Assembly (NCBI GenBank): GCA_026421135.1
Contig: JAPKCR010000159.1
Span: 1-6,144, forward strand
Direction: 5' to 3'
DNA from: Sulfitobacter sp.
GTDB taxonomy: Bacteria > Pseudomonadota > Alphaproteobacteria > Rhodobacterales > Rhodobacteraceae
DNA length: 6,144 nt
Shown here: positions 1 to 4,911 of the stretch, one piece after another
Layout: each line of letters opens with the position of its first letter
Numbering within the stretch: the stretch's first letter is position 1
The notes under the pieces: model-generated
The model's input: the letters and a program-made list of their open reading frames with translations, nothing else
Database searches by the model: none
Told to the model about the DNA's origin: nothing
Made by a program: the position numbers and the translations under genes

Positions 1-148
1 TGCCCAGCAGGTGTTCGCCACCCACCCCCTTTAACTTGTTAGGGATGTCCATCGCGGTGTGGTCAAACGGCGTCCAAACAAACGACACCAGCGCCGCGAG
101 AATAAAAAAGCCAGTAAGGGAAGCGCCAACGATCAGATTTCGATTCAT
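1..148 (-). CDS. DppC-like ABC transporter permease, N-terminal fragment
   Basis: This is the first 49 codons of a second inner-membrane permease of a peptide-type (dipeptide/oligopeptide/nickel) ABC importer; the rest lies beyond the left edge. The visible part starts MNRNLIVGASLTGFFILAAL, a single hydrophobic segment at about residues 5-25. A short periplasmic stretch follows and ends in GGEHLLG, which matches the 'HxLGTDxxGRD' region typical of DppC/OppC proteins just before the window ends. The ATG overlaps the TGA of the upstream permease gene (ATGA, 145-148), the usual translational coupling of DppB/DppC pairs. A weak AGGT lies about 8 bases before the start. The substrate cannot be told from this fragment. 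The family call rests on the N-terminal pattern and on the neighbour, and is fairly secure. Confidence 0.85.
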   Translation of the reverse strand, partial: MNRNLIVGASLTGFFILAALVSFVWTPFDHTAMDIPNKLKGVGGEHLLG

Positions 149-1092
149 GTGCGTGACCTAAGACGCGGATCAACGGCGGCATAGGCCAGGTCGACCAAAA
201 AGTTCACTATGATTACCGAGAACACCAACAGCATCACGACGGATTCAACAACGATCAGATCGCGCGCTGAGATGGATTGGAATACCAACCGGCCCAGCCC
301 AGGCAGATAAAACACTTGCTCGATGATGATTGCCCCTGCCAGTAGAAACGAGAATTGCAAACCAATGATCGTCAACACCGGAATTAATGCATTGCGCAAG
401 CCGTGCCGCCATAGTGCCTGGCGTTCGGTCAAACCTTTGGCGCGGGCGGTGCGCATATAATCTTCGCCCAAGACATCCAGCAGCGATGATCGCATTACCC
501 GCGCAAGAATAGCCGCTTGGGGCAACGCCAATGCGATTGCGGGTAAGGTAAGGGCGTGCAAGCCCGCCCACAGTCCTTTGTCCCAACCAACAAAACCGCC
601 CGCAGCAAACCAGCGCAGATTTATGGAAAAGATCAGCACCAGCATCATAGCAAACCAGAAGTTCGGTACCGCGACACCCAGCTGCGTGGCCCCCATGACG
701 CCCAGATCGCCTGCAGCACCCCGGCGCGATGCAGCATAAATCCCGGCAGGGAAGGCAATCAGGGTGGATAGCGTTAAAGCATAAAGTGCAAGTGGCAGCG
801 ACACCCAGAGTCGCGCGGCGATCATTTCAGAGACAGGTGTGCGGTACGTGTAGGATGTGCCGAAATCGCCTGCCAGCAATCCGCCTACCCATGACAAATA
901 CCGTTCGAGTTTCGAGGAGTCCAAACCCAACTCCGTACGCAAGGCGGCCAACGTCTCGGGCTGTGCGTTCATACCTAGCATGAACGAAGCGGGATCACCG
1001 GGTGCAATTTCGATAACGGTAAAGATGACAAGAGATGCAACAGCAAGACTGACGCAAAGGGAAAGCAATCGTTTGATTGTATAGCGTAACAT
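145..1092 (-). CDS. DppB-like ABC transporter permease
   Basis: A complete 315-residue inner-membrane permease of the peptide/nickel/opine ABC importer family, close to the usual DppB length. An N-terminal helix (about residues 8-29) leads into the family hallmark APGDPA (30-35). LGLD (56-59) and the GDFGTSYTYRTPV stretch (75-87) are typical of the periplasmic N-terminal domain. The transmembrane core starts near residue 95. The cytoplasmic EAA loop that docks on the ATPase is at about 209-240, with key residues DYMRTARAKG and the following HGLRNALIP. EQVFYLPGLG (258-267) and the terminal VDPRLR (307-312) are also family-typical. It overlaps the DppC-like gene by 4 bp. The bases upstream of the ATG show no strong Shine-Dalgarno sequence. 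The cognate ATPases are presumably beyond the left edge. The substrate cannot be assigned; peptides are the default guess. Confidence 0.95.
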   Translation of the reverse strand: MLRYTIKRLLSLCVSLAVASLVIFTVIEIAPGDPASFMLGMNAQPETLAALRTELGLDSSKLERYLSWVGGLLAGDFGTSYTYRTPVSEMIAARLWVSLPLALYALTLSTLIAFPAGIYAASRRGAAGDLGVMGATQLGVAVPNFWFAMMLVLIFSINLRWFAAGGFVGWDKGLWAGLHALTLPAIALALPQAAILARVMRSSLLDVLGEDYMRTARAKGLTERQALWRHGLRNALIPVLTIIGLQFSFLLAGAIIIEQVFYLPGLGRLVFQSISARDLIVVESVVMLLVFSVIIVNFLVDLAYAAVDPRLRSRT

Positions 1093-1270
1093 TTTGACAG
1101 GTTAGGCGCGGATTTTGAAAGCGTCCAGACAGGAAAAGAATGTCAGCCGTGAATTTGGCTGCATTTAACCATCTGAAATAAAATAAAATAACAGATTGTC
1201 CGAGGGGCTCGGAACAATTTGGCAATTGGTCGGGTTAATTCACCAGAAACGAGTAATAAGGAAGATAACA
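1093..1270. other. Divergent intergenic region, permease operon / small exported protein
   Basis: These 178 bases separate the divergently transcribed permease operon (minus) and the small exported protein gene (plus), so both promoters should lie here. I see an AT-rich period-5 tract (AAAT AAAAT AAAAT AA, 1176-1191). I also see a short hairpin, CCGAG-GGG-CTCGG (1200-1212), which has no T-run and is not a terminator. No convincing -35/-10 pair stands out on either strand, as is common for alphaproteobacterial promoters. Confidence 0.6.
1258..1264 (+). promoter_or_regulatory. Ribosome binding site of the small exported protein
   Basis: AAGGAAG sits 6 bases before the ATG at 1271. It decides the start: the frame is open further upstream to a TTG at 1196, but only the 1271 start has a Shine-Dalgarno sequence and puts a signal peptide at the very N-terminus. 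Confidence 0.75.
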
Positions 1271-1717
1271 ATGACCAATACATTCAAGACACTCGCAATC
1301 GCCGCCCTGATGGGTACGATTTCTGCACCAGCATTTGCAGCTGCTCACGCTAGCCCGCAAATGACATGTGGAGAATTTAACGAATTGTCGACCGAAGATC
1401 AGGCAACAGTAGCCGCGATGGCAATCGCCGAAATCAACGATGGCGACAATGGTGAATCGATGGAAGATACAGCAAAAGACACTGAAATGTCCGCTGATGT
1501 GACAGCCGAAGTAGCGACGGACGGCGTAGCCGTTACAGACTCTGTCGTAGATGGCGAAGCGAAAGCTGTTGCGGCAACTGGCGGCAATACCGAAGCTTCG
1601 AACGAAACTGCCGAACCTACTGCCGAAACCGCGACTGAGCAGATGTACCGCGTCTGCGCAATCAACCTCGACGCGACAGTCGGCGAAGCTGCTGCTGGCC
1701 TAGTCGGCACTAAGTAA
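1271..1717 (+). CDS. Small exported acidic protein, possible HdeA/HdeB-like
   Basis: The 148-residue protein begins with a clear Sec signal peptide (positive start, hydrophobic core, cleavage likely after APAFA at residue 23). The mature part holds only two cysteines: C33 in MTCGEFNELS and C129 in YRVCAINLDATVGEA. A cysteine in an 'M-T-C-x-E-F' context followed by a helix, and a second in a 'V-C-x-x-N-x-x-A' context near the C-terminus, is the pattern of HdeA/HdeB-type periplasmic acid-stress chaperones, which bridge these cysteines. Between them, at about residues 56-122, lies a low-complexity Ala/Thr/Glu/Asp/Val-rich stretch, so the cysteines are 96 residues apart instead of the roughly 50 of classical HdeA. 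The protein is strongly acidic. An ATG at 1271 with AAGGAAG upstream is the chosen start. The terminator at 1739 ends its transcript. Export and the reading frame are secure; the family is a pattern-based guess. Confidence 0.8.
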   Translation: MTNTFKTLAIAALMGTISAPAFAAAHASPQMTCGEFNELSTEDQATVAAMAIAEINDGDNGESMEDTAKDTEMSADVTAEVATDGVAVTDSVVDGEAKAVAATGGNTEASNETAEPTAETATEQMYRVCAINLDATVGEAAAGLVGTK

Positions 1718-1738
1718 TCCAATTAACTGACTGAAATT

Positions 1739-1765
1739 AACGGGCGCATTTTGCGCCCGTTTTAT
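1739..1765 (+). terminator. Intrinsic terminator after the small exported protein gene
   Basis: A perfect 10-bp stem (AACGGGCGCA, 1739-1748, pairing with TGCGCCCGTT, 1752-1761) encloses a 3-base loop and is followed by TTATT. It begins 22 bases after the TAA of the small exported protein gene. It ends just before the deacetylase leader, so the two plus-strand genes are probably separate transcripts. Confidence 0.85.
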
Positions 1766-1816
1766 TGTGCGATACAAGTCTCGCAATCGCTGTCGGTTGT
1801 TATAGATATCTTTGTT

Positions 1817-2926
1817 ATGCACACACCACTTTTCATCGGACATGAGATTTTTCGCGGATCCAGCTACGGGCGTTGGCATCCTTTGCGTGTGCCACGCGTA
1901 TCAACGGTAATTGACTTGTCGCGCGCGATGGGGTGGTTGCCCCGGTCGCAATACATTACTTCTCCCCGGGCTAAGCCGAAGGCGTTAACGAGATGGCACA
2001 CACCTGATTACGTAGCCGCCTTGCAGCGTGTCGAAGCGGATCAACAATCGACCGAAGATGATTTGCGCCGTCATGACATTGGCAGCCTGACAAACCCGGT
2101 CTTTACCGAGATTTTCCGCCGCCCTGCAACTGCTGCGGGCGGATCAATCCTTGCTGGTGAACTGTTGCGCGATGGCGGCGTGATCTATAACCCCGCTGGC
2201 GGCACCCACCACGGGATGCCAGATCGCGCCAATGGTTTTTGCTATCTTAACGACCCTGTATTGGCGATGAAATCCTTGCGCTTTCATGGTGTCCAGCGCA
2301 TCGCCTATATCGACATTGATGCGCATCATCCCGATGGGGTCGAGGTAGGATTTGGCGGTGATCCCGATTGCTTGATGATTTCGGTTCACGAGGACCGCCT
2401 TTGGCCGCGCACTGGACCCGTCGAAAACGATGCGGGTGGAAATGCCTACAACCTGCCTGTCCCACGCGGTCTGAACGACACCGAGATGGGCCATATTCGC
2501 GATCACTTGATCCTGCCAAAGGTGCAGGCATTCAAGCCTGACGCAATTGTCCTGCTTTGTGGTGCCGATGCGATAGAGGAAGACCCGCTTTCGCATCTAT
2601 CCCTCTCTAATAACGCGCATTGGGCAGTTTTGCGTGGGTTGATGGGAATGGCACCTCGCTTGCTGGTGCTTGGCGGTGGTGGGTACAATCCGTGGTCGGT
2701 GGGGCGGCTATGGGCGGGCGTTTGGGCAACTTTGAATCAGCAGGAATTGCCTGATCGATTGCCAGAGAAAGCCGAAGCCGTTCTGCGCGGCCTTCGATTT
2801 GATGGAAACCGGCGTGGTAAAAATCCGCCAGATCATTGGTTCACGACGCTGCGCGATAGCCCGCGCGAAGGATCCCTTCGTGACGAGATCAAGCAACTGG
2901 TAAGGCAGCTTGCTACACGCGACTAA
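1817..2926 (+). CDS. acuC: Class I histone-deacetylase-fold enzyme, AcuC type
   Basis: A 369-residue zinc-dependent deacetylase of the arginase/HDAC fold, cytoplasmic, expected to hydrolyse acetyl-lysine or another N-acetyl amide. The whole active site can be read. The His-His charge relay is H131-H132 in GGTHHGMPDRANGFCYLND. The zinc ligands are D168 and H170 in YIDIDAHHPDGVE, plus D256 in GADAIEEDPLSHLSLS. The transition-state tyrosine is Y290 in LGGGGYNPWSVGRLW. The N-terminal PLFIGHEIFRGSSYGRWHPL is typical of bacterial AcuC proteins; Bacillus AcuC deacetylates acetyl-CoA synthetase. It lacks the PGHHA pattern of acetylpolyamine amidohydrolases. The first ATG is chosen because family similarity begins there; the frame stays open upstream to a TTG at 1751 inside the terminator hairpin. 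No Shine-Dalgarno is visible before the ATG. It lies between parts of a peptide importer and converges with the next gene at a 9-bp gap. Family certain; substrate unknown. Confidence 0.93.
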   Translation: MHTPLFIGHEIFRGSSYGRWHPLRVPRVSTVIDLSRAMGWLPRSQYITSPRAKPKALTRWHTPDYVAALQRVEADQQSTEDDLRRHDIGSLTNPVFTEIFRRPATAAGGSILAGELLRDGGVIYNPAGGTHHGMPDRANGFCYLNDPVLAMKSLRFHGVQRIAYIDIDAHHPDGVEVGFGGDPDCLMISVHEDRLWPRTGPVENDAGGNAYNLPVPRGLNDTEMGHIRDHLILPKVQAFKPDAIVLLCGADAIEEDPLSHLSLSNNAHWAVLRGLMGMAPRLLVLGGGGYNPWSVGRLWAGVWATLNQQELPDRLPEKAEAVLRGLRFDGNRRGKNPPDHWFTTLRDSPREGSLRDEIKQLVRQLATRD

Positions 2927-2935
2927 GGGCGGTCG

Positions 2936-3124
2936 CTATCGTTTGTTAGATATGATCGCCTGCGCGACGAAATAACTGACGGGGACGGCAAGCACCGCAC
3001 CGATCAAGGCCGCCACAAGGATCGGCGTCAGGGTATCATAACCTGTAGACAAGGCGATAATGATCAACGAGCCGGACAAAGTCGTCGCGACGATGGAATA
3101 TAGAATTGAAGCAAGGCGCAACAT
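2936..3124 (-). CDS. Small two-helix inner-membrane protein, function unknown
   Basis: A 62-residue protein made almost wholly of two hydrophobic segments (about residues 4-26 and 33-56) with a short polar turn (TGYDT, 27-31) and a basic tail NKR. It resembles, from memory, a family of ~60-residue membrane proteins common in Rhodobacterales, some of which carry the label 'CTP synthetase' in databases. Nothing here supports that activity: the protein is far too small and has no glutaminase or nucleotide-binding motif. The coding call is supported by GGAGAG placed 6 bases before the ATG, by the clean membrane pattern, and by an FNR-type promoter upstream. It forms its own transcription unit between the binding-protein terminator and the convergent deacetylase gene. 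The FNR-type box suggests induction when oxygen is low. Confidence 0.85.
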   Translation of the reverse strand: MLRLASILYSIVATTLSGSLIIIALSTGYDTLTPILVAALIGAVLAVPVSYFVAQAIISNKR

Positions 3125-3130
3125 GTCGTG

Positions 3131-3136
3131 CTCTCC
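3131..3136 (-). promoter_or_regulatory. Ribosome binding site of the two-helix membrane protein
   Basis: Read on the minus strand, GGAGAG lies 6 bases before the ATG at 3124. This strong Shine-Dalgarno sequence supports a real, translated small gene and fixes its start. Confidence 0.75.
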
Positions 3137-3157
3137 GGTTGGTTGGTCTGACCTAGC

Positions 3158-3198
3158 TTTATCCGCCGCGCGCCTTGCTTGTCCTTGATATATGTCAA
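3158..3198 (-). promoter_or_regulatory. Putative FNR/FnrL-dependent promoter of the two-helix membrane protein
   Basis: The palindrome TTGATATATGTCAA (3185-3198; TTGACATATATCAA on the minus strand) fits the FNR/FnrL/Dnr consensus TTGAY-N4-RTCAA with no mismatch. On the minus strand a -10-like GATAAA (3163 to 3158) follows. A transcript starting near 3150 would put the box centre (3191.5) at about -41.5, the position of class II FNR-activated promoters, and would give a leader of about 26 bases carrying the GGAGAG site. The only gene it can serve at this spacing is the two-helix membrane protein; on the plus strand there is only the terminator and the 3' end of the binding-protein gene. The box match is direct. 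The regulator (FnrL or a denitrification-type relative) is inferred. Confidence 0.65.
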
Positions 3199-3231
3199 CA
3201 AACGCGACTGGGTGCGGTGGTGCCTCGGGTC

Positions 3232-3262
3232 AAAAAAACGCCCCCGCGAAACGGAGGCGTTT
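3232..3262 (-). terminator. Intrinsic terminator after the substrate-binding protein gene
   Basis: On the minus strand a 10-bp stem with one G-T wobble (arms 3253-3262 and 3236-3245, core AACGCCTCC / GGGGGCGTT) closes a 7-base loop and runs directly into seven Ts (A7 at 3232-3238 on the plus strand). It starts 24 bases after the TAA of the binding-protein gene. It should stop that transcript before the small membrane gene and before the permeases. Confidence 0.85.
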
Positions 3263-3286
3263 AAGCTATTCCAACCAAGTGGCGTT

Positions 3287-4765
3287 TTATTCAGCCCAAG
3301 TGACGCCAGTCAAATCCGTCGCCTGCGTTGGCGCGTTCGTCCACAGGCCCTGAACGCCCGCTTTGGCTACCGACATGGCAGCAAGCTGGAACAGATATCC
3401 GTTCACATAATCCTCAGCGATTGTCTTTTGCGCCTCGGCTAGCATTTTGGTGCGCATGTCGGGATCTGTTGTCGCATTCAGCTTGGTCATCAGCGCCTGG
3501 AAATCCACATTGTCATACTGGAAATAGTAATCGGGATTCGCGTAAATCCCGATGTCCATCGGTTCAGTGTGGCTTACGATGGTCAGGCCGAAATTTTTGC
3601 CCTTGAACACTGTTTCGAGCCATTGCGCCCATTCAACATTGTTAATCTTTGCCGTGATCCCAACATCGGCCAACTGCGCGGCGATGATTTCACCGCCACG
3701 GCGGGCATAGGACGGCGGCGGCAGGTCAAGTGTTGTCTCGAACCCATCGGGAAACCCGGCCTCGGCCAGCAGGGCCTTGGATTTTTCCGGATCAAAGTCG
3801 CTGATTGCTGTTTCATCGACATAAGATGGGTTGTGCGGCGCAAAGTGAGTGCCAATGGGCGTGCCATAGCCAAACATCGCACCGTCAATGATTGCCTGAC
3901 GGTTGATCGCATGAGCAACGGCTTCGCGTACTTTTACGTTATCGAACGGCGCTTTCTTGTTGTTCATTGCCAAAATCGTCTCGCCCTCGGTCGAACCGAC
4001 CAATACTTGAAAGCGGGGGTCTGCCTCGAATTGCGGGAGGTTTTCAGGGGCGGGGAAGCCAACGAAAACATCCACGTCTTCGGCCATCATTGACGCAAAC
4101 GCGGCTGTGGGATCAGAGATAAACTTGAACGTCGCCAAATCCAGCGCGGCAGGTACACCCCAATAGTTGGGGTTCTTTTCGATCATGATGTTGTCGCCTT
4201 GCGTCCAGCTGGTGAATTTGAACGCGCCGGTGCCGATGGGCAACTGTTTGATGTTATCGATGCTTTCGGGTGCCACGATCACGGCATCCCCCCAAGCAAG
4301 GTTGAATAGAAGATTGCCGTTTGGTTCACTTAGCTTGATTTCGACAGTTGCGGGATCAACCACATTGACCTCGGAAATGGCACTAAACAACGCTTTTTGC
4401 GCATTGGCGCTGTCTTCGGCCGCAATCCGGTCAAGGGTGAATTTTACATCATTGGCGTCCATTGTGGTGCCGTCGTGAAACGTCACGCCCTCTTGCAGTT
4501 TGAACGTATAAGTCAGACCGTCTTCTGATATATCCCACGATTTTGCGAGACCGGGGACCACCGATCCATCGCCCATAAACCGCGTCAGCCCCTCGAATAC
4601 GTTTGAATACAGCACGGAATCGATTGCACCTGCGGCAGCGCTGGTAGGGTCCAGATGTGGCGGCTCAAGCTGCATCGCAACGATAATGTCAGATTTTGCA
4701 ACTGCACCACCGGCCATCAGCGCAGCTGCGCAAGTGCCAAGTATAAGTGAGCGAAGGTGATACAT
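3287..4765 (-). CDS. Periplasmic substrate-binding protein, peptide ABC transporter family 5
   Basis: A 492-residue secreted solute-binding protein of the DppA/OppA (SBP family 5, cluster C) type; it captures the solute and hands it to the DppB/DppC-like permeases. The signal peptide is MYHLRSLILG plus a hydrophobic stretch, cleaved probably after AVA (residue 23). The mature start, SDIIVAMQLEPPHLDP (25-40), is typical. The family signature region is at about residues 71-100 (PGLAKSWDISEDGLTYTFKL, then GVTFHDGT), followed by DANDVKFTLDRI (103-114). A later NVKVREAVAHAINRQAII segment is also characteristic. The ATG at 4765 is preferred over an upstream in-frame start at 4792, because AGGAGA lies 6 bases before it and it begins the signal peptide. 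The ligand is not deducible; dipeptides, oligopeptides, opines and some glycosides are all bound by this family. It has its own terminator and sits about 2.2 kb from the permease genes. Confidence 0.95.
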   Translation of the reverse strand: MYHLRSLILGTCAAALMAGGAVAKSDIIVAMQLEPPHLDPTSAAAGAIDSVLYSNVFEGLTRFMGDGSVVPGLAKSWDISEDGLTYTFKLQEGVTFHDGTTMDANDVKFTLDRIAAEDSANAQKALFSAISEVNVVDPATVEIKLSEPNGNLLFNLAWGDAVIVAPESIDNIKQLPIGTGAFKFTSWTQGDNIMIEKNPNYWGVPAALDLATFKFISDPTAAFASMMAEDVDVFVGFPAPENLPQFEADPRFQVLVGSTEGETILAMNNKKAPFDNVKVREAVAHAINRQAIIDGAMFGYGTPIGTHFAPHNPSYVDETAISDFDPEKSKALLAEAGFPDGFETTLDLPPPSYARRGGEIIAAQLADVGITAKINNVEWAQWLETVFKGKNFGLTIVSHTEPMDIGIYANPDYYFQYDNVDFQALMTKLNATTDPDMRTKMLAEAQKTIAEDYVNGYLFQLAAMSVAKAGVQGLWTNAPTQATDLTGVTWAE

Positions 4766-4911
4766 CGGTGGTCTCCTGTTAACTTTCAGCAAAAAGTCTA
4801 CCCAGTTCGAAACGCTTTGACCAGCACTGCCATGATAGTAACAAATTTGTATTGTGCCGCCTGCACTGTCGGTTTATGCGCCACCTTCGCTTTATCAAGC
4901 AGGGGTGTCTT
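4766..4911. other. Divergent intergenic region, binding protein / Hsp70
   Basis: These 146 bases must hold the promoters of the minus-strand binding protein and the plus-strand Hsp70 gene. A perfect 10-bp palindrome ACAAATTTGT (4841-4850) lies near the middle and could be a regulator half-site pair. TTGACC (4817-4822, plus) resembles a -35 box, but only a poor -10 (TAACAA, 4839-4844) follows it. AGGGG (4901-4905) is a plausible ribosome binding site for the Hsp70 gene. No promoter is clear enough to call. Confidence 0.5.
4772..4777 (-). promoter_or_regulatory. Ribosome binding site of the substrate-binding protein
   Basis: AGGAGA on the minus strand, 6 bases before the ATG at 4765. It is a strong site and favours that start over the in-frame start at 4792. 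Confidence 0.75.

Noticed and set aside
1196..1270. N-terminal extension of the small exported protein from a TTG at 1196
   Set aside because: It would bury the signal peptide behind 25 residues with no ribosome binding site; the ATG at 1271 has both a Shine-Dalgarno sequence and a proper signal start.
1751..1816. N-terminal extension of the deacetylase from a TTG at 1751
   Set aside because: That start lies inside the terminator hairpin and the extra 22 residues have no family counterpart.
2144..2596. Open frame on the minus strand inside the deacetylase gene
   Set aside because: It lies opposite the catalytic motifs of a clear HDAC-fold enzyme and resembles no protein I know; shadow frame.
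1817..2926. Acetylpolyamine amidohydrolase as the identity of the deacetylase
   Set aside because: The His-His motif here (GGTHHGMPDRANGFCYLND) and the N-terminus fit AcuC/class I HDAC proteins; the PGHHA pattern of the amidohydrolase group is absent.
2928..2960. Inverted repeat GGCGGTC / GATCGCC between the convergent deacetylase and small membrane genes, a possible terminator
   Set aside because: The 7-bp stem with a 19-base loop has no T-run on either side and overlaps the coding end of the small membrane gene; it is not a credible intrinsic terminator.
3193..3198. TTGACA on the minus strand as an ordinary -35 box
   Set aside because: At a 17-base spacing the sequence is AGGCGC, nothing like a -10. 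The hexamer is better explained as half of the FNR-type palindrome.
3569..4093. Open frame on the plus strand opposite the substrate-binding protein gene
   Set aside because: It is antisense to a well-recognised gene, has no domain, signal peptide or ribosome binding site, and looks like a product of codon bias.
4817..4844. TTGACC...TAACAA as a plus-strand promoter for the Hsp70 gene
   Set aside because: The -10 matches only half of the consensus and the leader would be about 60 bases; too weak to call.
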